Below, one piece after another: positions 1-6,577 of a DNA stretch of 23,161 nucleotides; the first letter of the stretch is position 1, and every line of letters starts with the position of its first letter. The translations under genes were made by a program, and so were the position numbers. Source of the stretch: an uncultured Desulfomonile sp. (GTDB lineage: Bacteria; Desulfobacterota; Desulfomonilia; Desulfomonilales; Desulfomonilaceae); the NCBI GenBank assembly GCA_937915285.1, contig CALDNG010000253.1, positions 1 to 23,161 on the forward strand. The letters are read 5' to 3'. The notes under the pieces were generated by a model. The model saw only the letters and a program-made list of their open reading frames with translations, was not told the DNA's origin and searched no databases.

Positions 1-1
1 A

Positions 2-1453
2 AGGGTCTGCGGTTATGAGGACTCCGATAAGGCCCAACGTTTTGTTTCATCTCATGAAACCCAGGCGCTTCTCAACAGGTTGCGGAAAGAGGAGCACGTG
101 AATTACGAGGAGGTCTCAAGGCTCAAACTGAGAGTGGTGAGGATGGTATTTGAGTCCTTCATCGCCAGGAATAGGGACGAAGAAGAAACAAATCCAGAAT
201 GGAAGAGTTTTGAGGAATACATGGCCGCTGAGGGGATCTTTCTCCAAAAGTTTGCCACATTCTGCGCCCTCAGGGACTGGCTGGGATATCAGGATTCAAA
301 ATTTTTTCAATGGCGTCAGTGGCCTGTAGGATACCAGCATCCGGAATCTGACGAAGTGAATCATTTTATGGAAACCTATTCCGATGAGATACTTTTCTGG
401 ATGTTCATTCAATGGCAGATTGACCAACAGTTGGGTGAAGTTCAGGATTACACGCGTCAAATAGGCATGCTGGTCGGACTCTACCACGATCAAGCCCTTG
501 CAGTGGATTCAAATGGGGCTGATTTCTGGGCGTGGAGGGAATATTTTACTGAGGGGTTCTCTGTTGGCGCCCCACCGGACTCATTTGCGCCCGACGGTCA
601 GGATTGGGGTTTTGCCCCACCGGATTCATGGAAAATCAAACAGTCCTTCTACAGTCCTTTCAGAAAAATATTACGCGCCAACCTCAAACATGGTGGCGCC
701 CTTCGTATAGATCATGTCATGCAACTGCATCATCTCTTCTGGATACCAAAGGGATCTGGAGCGTCCGAAGGGGTCTACGTAAAAGATTACGAATCGGATC
801 TACTGAACGTAATAGCCTTGGAAAGCAGCCAGCGCCATAACATAATTATCGGGGAAGATCTCGGAACCGTTCCTCATAATTTCAGGGAAAGGCTTATACA
901 AAAGGGCCTGTTGTCATACAGGCTGTTTTATTTCGAGAGGGACGACTGGGGTAATCTGATCCCCTATTACCACTATCCTACGCGTGCCCTGGTCTCATTG
1001 TCTACACATGATCTTCCCACTCTGGCCGGATTCTGGGAGGGGCTCGACATAGAGAAACGACTGGAGATCGGACGGATCAAACCTGAGGATGAACTGGATT
1101 CGAGAAAGGAACGCACTGACCACAAGGCAAAGATAATTGAGCGACTCGTGCGCGATGGAGTACTACCCGACTATACGGCCCATGAGGCATGGATAAACAC
1201 GTTTCCAACCGATGACCTTCACTCGGCAGCGTTGAGTTTTGTTTTCCGAACACCTTGCGCTATTGCCCTAATAAATCAGGAAGACATTTTTCTGGACATA
1301 AGACAGCAAAACTTGCCGGGGACCACCTGGGAAAATCCCAACTGGGTCACTAAAACCGGCTTTTCGGTGGAAGAACTACGGGAAAACACCCTCGCCAGGG
1401 AAATGGCCGCTAAGTTCAAAAGACTCTTGATAGAAAGCGGTAGGCAAACATAA
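2..1453 (+). CDS. malQ: 4-alpha-glucanotransferase (GH77 amylomaltase), 5' end cut by window edge
   Basis: Transfers alpha-1,4-glucan segments between maltodextrins in the cytoplasm (maltodextrin/glycogen metabolism). The reading frame is open to the left edge, so this is the C-terminal part; the TTG at 80 is only the first possible start codon inside the frame. Numbered from that TTG, the GH77 active site is complete: nucleophile Asp211 in RIDH, acid/base Glu259 in IIGEDLG, and transition-state Asp311 in STHDLP. The GAPPDSF and GQDWG substrate-loop motifs and the late NLPGT...NPNW block are also present. Comparison with ~500-aa amylomaltases suggests roughly 55-60 or more residues are missing at the N-terminus. 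It ends 16 bp from a convergent gene with no visible terminator between them. The family is certain; the exact physiological substrate is not. Confidence 0.93.
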   Translation, partial: RVCGYEDSDKAQRFVSSHETQALLNRLRKEEHVNYEEVSRLKLRVVRMVFESFIARNRDEEETNPEWKSFEEYMAAEGIFLQKFATFCALRDWLGYQDSKFFQWRQWPVGYQHPESDEVNHFMETYSDEILFWMFIQWQIDQQLGEVQDYTRQIGMLVGLYHDQALAVDSNGADFWAWREYFTEGFSVGAPPDSFAPDGQDWGFAPPDSWKIKQSFYSPFRKILRANLKHGGALRIDHVMQLHHLFWIPKGSGASEGVYVKDYESDLLNVIALESSQRHNIIIGEDLGTVPHNFRERLIQKGLLSYRLFYFERDDWGNLIPYYHYPTRALVSLSTHDLPTLAGFWEGLDIEKRLEIGRIKPEDELDSRKERTDHKAKIIERLVRDGVLPDYTAHEAWINTFPTDDLHSAALSFVFRTPCAIALINQEDIFLDIRQQNLPGTTWENPNWVTKTGFSVEELRENTLAREMAAKFKRLLIESGRQT

Positions 1454-1469
1454 TTTTGTTGTCAGGACA

Positions 1470-1931
1470 TTAGTCTTTGATTCTATTCCCAGCTCCTAGT
1501 ATACGCTTGAAGCCCAATGCGCCCCTATACTCACTCCAGATGGAAGCTATCAACTTCAGGTCGGAGCGCCATCGATCTATCTTGCGAATAGCCTCAGCCT
1601 CCCAAGGCAGCCAGGTAGACCTCTTTCTGATTCTAATCGATGCCTCAAGTTCAACAGGAACAGGTGGTTCAGGGGTCTGACAGTTAATCTCGTCAACATC
1701 TTCCTCGGCGTCGCAATAAGAGAGGTAATCATTAATTATCTTGAGCTGACGCCTGTTAAGTTTGCCCCGAAGAGCGCCTAGTCTTTCGTCTAGAAACTCG
1801 TCAAACCCCCGAGCCACCGCCTGATTCTTTTCCTTGCAGCTAATAAGTTCGTTCAGAAAACGATAATTCTCTCGAAACTCCCCTGGAATCGAGGAAAGGT
1901 CAATGTCTTGGGCGGATTTGTCCACACTCAT
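1470..1931 (-). CDS. Hypothetical protein, 153 aa, not recognised
   Basis: I do not recognise a family. The protein is soluble-looking, with no signal peptide or membrane segment. It has an acidic N-terminal half, a central basic helical stretch (GKLNRRQLKIINDYL), an acidic/Pro linker (EEDVDEINCQTPEPPVPVE) and a Trp/Arg-rich C-terminal part (KRSTWLPWE, IDRWRSDLK). The start is supported by an AGGGAG Shine-Dalgarno just upstream of the ATG at 1931. It is the last gene of a minus-strand run (ubiA-like, 113-aa membrane protein, this gene), but a 131-bp gap precedes it, so it may have its own promoter. The plus-strand reading frame opposite it is a shadow. Confidence is that it is a real gene; no function is proposed. 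Confidence 0.7.
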   Translation of the reverse strand: MSVDKSAQDIDLSSIPGEFRENYRFLNELISCKEKNQAVARGFDEFLDERLGALRGKLNRRQLKIINDYLSYCDAEEDVDEINCQTPEPPVPVELEASIRIRKRSTWLPWEAEAIRKIDRWRSDLKLIASIWSEYRGALGFKRILGAGNRIKD

Positions 1932-2062
1932 GTTTGCTCCCTAACATACAAAAATAAAAGAAACAAAAATTCAAAAGCAGATCAGAAGACACCAACAGGA
2001 CGTTGGCCTAGACAGGACGGCTATCATGCGATACATGTTTTGTCAAGCTATGGTTAAAATTT

Positions 2063-2404
2063 TTATTTCATCTTATCATTATCATTGTGATAACTTGACG
2101 TATCTATTGGCGAGACATTATCTCTGTAAAGTTCCTTATGTTTTTTAATAACTTCTGGATCAATGTGTATGTTGTCTTTATGTTTGAGCTTGAATGCCTC
2201 CAAATTTTTACGCTCCTGGTATGAAAATACTGTGGTCTCGATCCATCCGACTACGCGCTCACCGTACGGAAGTTCCCTGACGAAGGCCACCCCGCTCATG
2301 ACAGTAGTCTGGTTCACTCTTTGACCGTGAATGAAGCATCCCAGAAGCACTCCGATGCCCGCAAGGAGCAGGAAGTAAAAGGTGATAAGAGCTTTCCTAA
2401 GCAT
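2063..2404 (-). CDS. Small single-span membrane protein, 113 aa, function unknown
   Basis: One hydrophobic segment lies at about residues 5-26 (LITFYFLLLAGIGVLLGCF). A short positive N-terminus precedes it, so it is probably an inner-membrane protein with its C-terminal ~85 residues outside, or less likely a signal peptide. The rest is polar and ends in a Lys/Asn/Asp-rich tail (SSYHNDNDKMK). An AAGGGG Shine-Dalgarno lies about 8 nt upstream of the ATG. It begins 16 bp after the stop of the UbiA-like gene, so the two are very likely co-transcribed and this protein may serve the same lipid-linked sugar pathway (inference). I do not recognise a named family. Confidence 0.72.
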   Translation of the reverse strand: MLRKALITFYFLLLAGIGVLLGCFIHGQRVNQTTVMSGVAFVRELPYGERVVGWIETTVFSYQERKNLEAFKLKHKDNIHIDPEVIKKHKELYRDNVSPIDTSSYHNDNDKMK

Positions 2405-2420
2405 TCTGAACCCCTTAGAG

Positions 2421-3311
2421 TTATATTTTTAGATATATTATTCCGATGCAGGAAACCAGCCATAGGCTAACGCATGCCAGAAGCGGCGGGTCTGTCAGCA
2501 GGAGCGCTGTAGGCGAGCCGCCATCCTCCTTGTGATAAATCAGGAACATGTATCTAAATATTCCGTATGTCACAAATGGGATGGTGAACATCATGTTTTC
2601 GGACTGTTGACCTCCGGATAGGTGGCTTTTAACTGAATACAGGCAATAGAATATGAAGGTGGAAGTGGTGACCACCTGTAGAAGCTGGTCGAGCAGGGCT
2701 ACCGAGTAGTTCTCCAGGACCGGTCTATGGCAGGCTGCGTCATCTGACAGGATCACAACCTCATGCCGTCGCTTGCCCAAGGCCAGGAAGATGGAAATGG
2801 AAAAGGTACATAGCACCAGCCAGCTCGACATCCCTACCATCAGCACTGATGTGCCTGCCAGCACCCTAAGAAGGAAACCAGCCGAGATGACCAATACATC
2901 TATGATGACGAAATCCTTGAGTCTCCATGAGTATAGGACATGAAGAGTCACATAAAGTCCCAGGGCGAGCATGCCTACAAAAGGAGCGTGCGCCATGACA
3001 CCCGAAATAAACATTAAGACAACCAGCCCTGCAGCTATCAACAAGGCGTGAGTGGGTTTGACTGCCCCGCTTGCAAGAGGTCTGTTCTTTTTAAGAGGGT
3101 GTACCCTGTCCTGATCCATGTCCATGAAATCATTGATTATATAAACGGCAGATGACCCAAAACAGAACGCCAGCAGCATCCACAGTGTTGGGACCACATC
3201 CTGCCAGACGAAAAGTCGTCCACTGAAAACTAGCGGCATAAACACAAAGCCGTTTTTCACCCATTGAGTAGGGCGCGCAAGTTTGATTAACGATAAAAAA
3301 TACTTGATCAA
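2421..3311 (-). CDS. UbiA-family prenyltransferase, decaprenyl-phosphate phosphoribosyltransferase-like
   Basis: A polytopic membrane protein with repeated hydrophobic helices. The UbiA Asp-rich motif is complete and of the phosphoribosyl-transferring subtype: N60-D61-x2-D64-x3-D68, followed by HPLKKNRPLASG. The N-terminus (LARPTQWVKNGFVFMPLVFSG) also fits that subtype. Known relatives attach 5-phosphoribose from PRPP to polyprenyl phosphate, making a lipid-linked pentose donor for the cell surface. I place the start at the TTG at 3311 because GGGGAG lies 8 nt upstream and the family's typical ~295-aa length and N-terminus begin there. The frame stays open 72 codons further, to a TTG at 3527 with no Shine-Dalgarno; that extension (MRDFITPWIQ...) does not look membrane-protein-like. 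The ribosome site lies in a small hairpin. No DprE1/DprE2-like partner is in the window. Confidence 0.85.
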   Translation of the reverse strand: MIKYFLSLIKLARPTQWVKNGFVFMPLVFSGRLFVWQDVVPTLWMLLAFCFGSSAVYIINDFMDMDQDRVHPLKKNRPLASGAVKPTHALLIAAGLVVLMFISGVMAHAPFVGMLALGLYVTLHVLYSWRLKDFVIIDVLVISAGFLLRVLAGTSVLMVGMSSWLVLCTFSISIFLALGKRRHEVVILSDDAACHRPVLENYSVALLDQLLQVVTTSTFIFYCLYSVKSHLSGGQQSENMMFTIPFVTYGIFRYMFLIYHKEDGGSPTALLLTDPPLLACVSLWLVSCIGIIYLKI

Positions 3312-3321
3312 TTTATTTTCT

Positions 3322-3336
3322 CCCCACCTGCTGGGG
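3322..3336 (-). promoter_or_regulatory. Hairpin overlapping the Shine-Dalgarno of the UbiA-like gene
   Basis: On the minus strand CCCCA-GCAGG-TGGGG forms a 5-bp stem with a 5-nt loop. Its 3' arm supplies the GGGG of the GGGGAG ribosome site that serves the TTG start at 3311. If it forms in the mRNA it would lower translation initiation. This is a sequence observation; regulation is inferred. Confidence 0.4.
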
Positions 3337-3374
3337 TAAGATAGGTCCGGATCCGGGAAATGTGACCACACAGG

Positions 3375-3402
3375 CATTATCACAGAAGATAGTTTGTGTA
3401 AA
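3375..3402 (-). repeat. Promoter-like repeat, copy 2 (proximal to the UbiA-like gene)
   Basis: Read on the minus strand it contains TTTACA (-35-like, 3397-3402), ACTATCTT, four variable bases, then GATAATG (-10-like GATAAT, 3376-3381). The core ACTATCTT-N4-GATAATG occurs again at 3560-3578 with identical spacing. Here the -35/-10 spacer is 15 bp, shorter than ideal. It would give a leader of about 55 nt to the TTG start at 3311. Confidence 0.5.
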
Positions 3403-3559
3403 TCCAATCGACCGTCTGGACAGGCGATCGAGATTCTTTCGGTGCGCAGTTGGGGTGTAGAGGAATTACGAGAGGAGGGCAAAACCCTAGAATGAGTCTG
3501 TATCCATGGCGTAATGAAGTCTCTCAAGAGATCCCGAAGTTTCAGATATGAAGCGGCGT

Positions 3560-3589
3560 CATTATCTTGTAAGATAGTCTGTTGGTAAA
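3560..3589 (-). repeat. Promoter-like repeat, copy 1 (distal to the UbiA-like gene)
   Basis: Minus strand: TTTACC (-35-like, 3584-3589), 17-bp spacer containing ACTATCTT, then GATAAT (-10-like, 3561-3566) and G. Allowing a 2-nt insertion it matches 23 of 28 positions of the copy at 3375-3402. Its -35 overlaps the -35 of a plus-strand promoter candidate. As a sigma-70 promoter for the minus-strand operon it is the better-spaced of the two copies. Confidence 0.5.
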
Positions 3590-3610
3590 GTTTGTCCGAC
3601 TTGATATCAT
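3582..3610 (+). promoter_or_regulatory. Candidate sigma-70 promoter for apgM
   Basis: TTGGTA (3582-3587), a 17-bp spacer, and TATCAT (3605-3610) match the consensus at 4 of 6 and 5 of 6 positions. Transcription would start near 3617, giving a leader of about 130 nt before the apgM ATG at 3749. The -35 overlaps that of the opposing minus-strand promoter candidate. Confidence 0.42.
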
Positions 3611-3647
3611 GTTATGTCCATAGCAGTTGTGAAAGTGTGGAATTGTT

Positions 3648-3704
3648 GACCCCGTCGCCTGGTTCCGGTGGAACGGCAAATTGAAAGAAACCGGAGATGG
3701 GGTC
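3648..3704 (+). promoter_or_regulatory. Candidate structured 5' leader element upstream of apgM
   Basis: GACCCCGTC (3648-3656) pairs with GATGGGGTC (3696-3704) as 9 continuous pairs with one G-U. Directly inside, GCC-tg-GTTCC / GGAAC-GGC (3657-3677) forms an 8-bp hairpin with a GGT triloop. An 18-nt purine-rich stretch (3678-3695) stays single-stranded. Its last six bases ACCGGA (3690-3695) are perfectly complementary to TCCGGT (3664-3669) within the hairpin, so two exclusive folds, or a loop pseudoknot, are possible. The outer stem is followed by only three T, so it is a poor terminator. It matches no riboswitch class that I recognise. Confidence 0.45.
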
Positions 3705-3748
3705 TTTAGTCATAAGCATAAATAATGGTTTTTTCTAAGGAGCGAATC

Positions 3749-4966
3749 ATGGGTGGCATTGAACTGTGCAAGTCATTGTCCCAATCTGCGGACACAAAAA
3801 TCGTGATGTTGGTTTTGGATGGTCTTGGGGGCCTACCTAAAGAGCCCGGAGGATTGACAGAACTGGAAACCGCCTTTACTCCCAACATGGACAGGTTGGC
3901 GGTAGAGGGGTCTTTGGGTTTGATAAACACGGTTGGCATAGGAATCACTCCCGGCAGCGGGCCAGGTCATCTTGGACTGTTTGGCTACGATCCTTTGAAG
4001 TATCAGATTGGACGCGGAGTGCTCGAGGCGGTTGGGATAGGTTTGAGACTGACGGACCTCGATGTGGCTGCCCGTGGCAATTTTTGTTCGGTTGATGAAT
4101 CCGGAATTATTACGGACAGAAGGGCTGGCCGAATTTCGACCGAAGAGTGCGCAAGAATGGTCAGTCTTATAGAGAACATTACGGTCGATGGCGTGGAAAT
4201 AATCGTAAAGCCTGTTAAGGACTATAGATTTGTTCTTTTGCTACGTGGGCCGGGTCTTTCTCCAGCGCTCAATGAGACCGATCCTCAAAAGACCGGTTTG
4301 AAGCCTTTACGCATCAGACCGCAGGACGGTTCGGCTGAGGCCAGGGCCACGGCGGACATAGTCAACAAGTGGGTAGACAGAGTCGCTGAGCGAATCAAGG
4401 GAGAGCGTCCTGCCAACATGGTTACATTGAGGGGATGGTCCAGAGAACCCGGTTTACCAGGATTCCCGGAGGTGTTCGGACTAAAGGCCGCTGCCTTGGC
4501 GGTTTACCCCATGTATAAAGGCCTAGCGAGTCTGGTTGGAATGAACCTTGTTGAAGGTTTGGCCGGACTTGAGGACCAGATCAACGCATTGCGAGCCAAT
4601 TGGGATTCCCATGACTTCTTCTTCTTTCACTACAAGTATACTGATAGTAGGGGCGAGGATGGAGATTTCGACGCCAAGGTTGTGGAAATTGAAAAGGTTG
4701 ACAGGATCATCCCTCAAATCATGGAATTAAATCCGGATGTAATTGTAATAACCGGAGATCATTCCACCCCAGCAGTTCTCAAATCCCACAGTTGGCACCC
4801 TATCCCGCTAATTCTCTGGGCTCCTGGGAAAACAAGATCAAACGTAAATGTGACAGGCTTCGGAGAAACTCAATGCCTGAACGGCGCTCTAGGACAATTC
4901 AACGCTTCGAGCCTGATGCGGTTGGTTACTGCATGCGCAATGCGCCAAACCAAGTACGGCGCCTGA
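3749..4966 (+). CDS. apgM: Cofactor-independent phosphoglycerate mutase, archaeal type (ApgM)
   Basis: Interconverts 2- and 3-phosphoglycerate in glycolysis/gluconeogenesis through a phosphoserine intermediate, in the alkaline-phosphatase superfamily. The visible hallmarks are VLDGLGG (first metal Asp), ITPGSGPGHLGLFGYDP with the active-site Ser, and the C-terminal metal ligands TDSRGEDGD, GDHSTP and HSWHPIP. The length (405 aa) is normal for the ~400-aa aPGAM family. I start at the ATG at 3749 because AAGGAG sits 6 nt upstream; an in-frame ATG at 3725 would add eight residues but has no ribosome site and destroys none of the motifs. It heads a plus-strand run with the GSCFA, 166-aa and helicase genes, with gaps of 37-49 bp. 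A promoter candidate and a structured leader lie upstream. Confidence 0.93.
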   Translation: MGGIELCKSLSQSADTKIVMLVLDGLGGLPKEPGGLTELETAFTPNMDRLAVEGSLGLINTVGIGITPGSGPGHLGLFGYDPLKYQIGRGVLEAVGIGLRLTDLDVAARGNFCSVDESGIITDRRAGRISTEECARMVSLIENITVDGVEIIVKPVKDYRFVLLLRGPGLSPALNETDPQKTGLKPLRIRPQDGSAEARATADIVNKWVDRVAERIKGERPANMVTLRGWSREPGLPGFPEVFGLKAAALAVYPMYKGLASLVGMNLVEGLAGLEDQINALRANWDSHDFFFFHYKYTDSRGEDGDFDAKVVEIEKVDRIIPQIMELNPDVIVITGDHSTPAVLKSHSWHPIPLILWAPGKTRSNVNVTGFGETQCLNGALGQFNASSLMRLVTACAMRQTKYGA

Positions 4967-5003
4967 CAGAAAAAAGTTTTTTTTGTTAAAGAGACCTAAC
5001 TAA

Positions 5004-5981
5004 ATGGCCAAATCAGACGTGCATCCGGTCCACACTTTCCGATCCTGGCAAGTGTGGCCCGGTTCCTACGACAATCCGGAGGCAGATGGAAACTATCCTT
5101 TGGCCCCCAATTGCCTGCCGGAATTCGACAAAGCCACCCCCATCACTTCAATGGGATCTTGCTTCGCCAGAGAAATAAAAAATGTACTGATAAGGGAAGG
5201 TTATAACTATGTGAACGAGGAGCCTGGCCATCCTGCCTCAAAACACGCCGGGGCCGCCTGGGAGAGATTGTACAATACCTTCTCGATGAGGCAGATATTC
5301 GAATACACTTTTGCAGAGTTCAAACCGCTCACCAGATGGTGGGTTTCGCCCCTTTCAAACATGATTCAGGACCCCTACCGTCGCATAATACTTTACGATT
5401 CCATCGATGATGCCGAACGGGATTTTCAGCATCATGTGGAATGCTCACGTTCAGCTCTTACCAAGTCTCGTTTGATCATAATAACCCTTGGGTTGACAGA
5501 GGTCTGGGAAAGCAGGACAGATGGGAGCGTCATTTGTCTGCCAGCGGGTCCGTATGTTAATGAGGGTGGGGATATGACAGACTATGATTTTCGGGTCACC
5601 AGGTTTCAGGAAAACCTGGCTAATCTTGAAAGAATCTATAGCCTTCTGTCAGAGCAGAATCCCGAGGCAAATCTGGTTGTAACCGTTTCTCCAGTTCATC
5701 TTTGGGCTACATTCAGGCAGGATGAGGATGTGATAAGCGCCAGTTGCAATTCCAAGTCTACCCTGAGGGCGGTAGCTGATGAATTTGTGGGGCGTCATGA
5801 AAATGTGTTCTATTTCCCTGCGTACGAGATGGCCAGCATTTATAGACCCATGATGGGGGCTTCAATATATGCGGAAGGACGGGAAAACTTTCATGTTAAC
5901 CAGGACGTGGTAGATTTCATCATGAGGCAATTCTTCAAGGCTGCAGGAAGTCCAAAAAACGTTCATGAAGTCGAGGGATAA
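5004..5981 (+). CDS. GSCFA-domain protein (SGNH/GDSL-hydrolase-like)
   Basis: Carries the family-naming motif SMGSCFAREI near residue 50, where the Ser sits like a block-I SGNH nucleophile. It also has the conserved LYNTFSMRQIFEYTF segment, the ITLGLTEVWE strand/turn block, TVSPVHLWATF, and a C-terminal GRENFHVN block with a candidate catalytic His. The N-terminus HPVHTFRSWQVWPGS... fits the longer proteobacterial subfamily. The length (325 aa) is typical. There is no signal peptide, so it is probably cytoplasmic. The biochemical role of GSCFA proteins is poorly defined; hydrolase or acyl-transfer activity is inferred from fold similarity. The start ATG has a weak AAAGAGA ribosome site about 11 nt upstream. 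It is probably co-transcribed with apgM (37 bp upstream). Confidence 0.85.
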   Translation: MAKSDVHPVHTFRSWQVWPGSYDNPEADGNYPLAPNCLPEFDKATPITSMGSCFAREIKNVLIREGYNYVNEEPGHPASKHAGAAWERLYNTFSMRQIFEYTFAEFKPLTRWWVSPLSNMIQDPYRRIILYDSIDDAERDFQHHVECSRSALTKSRLIIITLGLTEVWESRTDGSVICLPAGPYVNEGGDMTDYDFRVTRFQENLANLERIYSLLSEQNPEANLVVTVSPVHLWATFRQDEDVISASCNSKSTLRAVADEFVGRHENVFYFPAYEMASIYRPMMGASIYAEGRENFHVNQDVVDFIMRQFFKAAGSPKNVHEVEG

Positions 5982-6027
5982 AAAACGTTGGACATCTGGC
6001 GCAAGCCGGGAGCAGGCATTAATCTGA

Positions 6028-6528
6028 ATGTTAAAGAACCTGGGAGATAGGGTAGTGCCTGGCCTGACCATATTAGAGACCAAGATAGTTGCTGTTGATG
6101 AGTCGGTAAAGAGAGCGGTCGAAGTAATGCTTCCAATTGCTAGAGACACTCTTAGGCGTGATGGTTGTCACTCGCCGACAGCGGTTCTCCACACATTGAC
6201 AGGAGTTATACCGATCTTGCTAACCTTTCAGGATATTGTTCAAAGACGAGATCAGGTGGAACAGGTAAAGGTCATGGCCCTGGAAGAAGACGCTTTTGCG
6301 GTGAGCGCAATAACCAGCGCCAAGGTTGTGGACTACAGATCGAGTGAGTTCGAGGAGGCCCTGGTCATAGCCACAACAATTCGTGGGGCCAAACCCTATG
6401 TGGTGACTCAGAGTTTCTTGCGGGGTCCCAATGGCGCAGTCACATCCTTTAAAGATCCGCTGGAAGGTGAAGATGCGTTTATGGTAGGACAAATGATGAT
6501 TTTCCCGGAGTGGGACGAAGGGAATTAG
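6028..6528 (+). CDS. Conserved-looking hypothetical protein, 166 aa, not recognised
   Basis: I do not recognise the family. It looks like a compact soluble alpha/beta protein. An N-terminal helix carries several charged residues (VDESVKRAVEVMLPIARDTLRRDG), followed by a hydrophobic strand region (LTGVIPILLTF), then EDAFAVSAITSAKVVDY, EEALVIATTIRGAKPYVVTQ and an acidic C-terminus. No signal peptide, membrane span or metal-Cys cluster is seen. The codon before the ATG at 6028 is an in-frame stop, so nothing longer is possible. GGGAG lies 14 nt upstream, which is distant; the GTG at 6055 has GGGAG about 8 nt upstream and is an alternative start that drops nine residues. It lies 46 bp after the GSCFA gene and 49 bp before the helicase, so it is probably in the same operon. 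Confidence 0.75.
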   Translation: MLKNLGDRVVPGLTILETKIVAVDESVKRAVEVMLPIARDTLRRDGCHSPTAVLHTLTGVIPILLTFQDIVQRRDQVEQVKVMALEEDAFAVSAITSAKVVDYRSSEFEEALVIATTIRGAKPYVVTQSFLRGPNGAVTSFKDPLEGEDAFMVGQMMIFPEWDEGN

Positions 6529-6577
6529 CGCAACAAATATCTGACTCGAGAAGTCTAGCTGGGAAACATTAGTTGTC

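Larger units (their letters stand above)
3312..3748. other. 437-bp divergent regulatory spacer between the UbiA-like gene and apgM
   Basis: No convincing gene lies here, only an open stretch in the ubiA frame. It holds a minus-strand hairpin at the ubiA ribosome site (3322-3336), a perfect 10-bp palindrome CCGGATCCGG (3347-3356), and two copies of a promoter-like element (3375-3402 and 3560-3589). A plus-strand promoter candidate (3582-3610) overlaps the upstream copy, and a base-pairable leader element (3648-3704) lies before apgM. Confidence 0.6.

Noticed and set aside
2018..2046. TTGACA (minus strand, 2041-2046) as a promoter for the 153-aa gene
   Set aside because: The -35 hexamer is perfect but no acceptable -10 lies 15-19 bp away.
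3347..3356. Palindrome CCGGATCCGG in the ubiA leader as an operator
   Set aside because: A single 10-bp palindrome with no second copy; too little evidence.
3312..3527. N-terminal extension of the UbiA-like gene from the TTG at 3527
   Set aside because: No ribosome site, non-membrane composition, overlaps promoter-like repeat copy 2, and the family N-terminus begins at the TTG at 3311, which has GGGGAG.
4942..4984. Possible terminator after apgM (GCGCC/GGCGC plus a run of eight T)
   Set aside because: The stem is only 5 bp, lies inside the coding end, and is 14 nt away from the T-run; the next gene is just 37 bp downstream.
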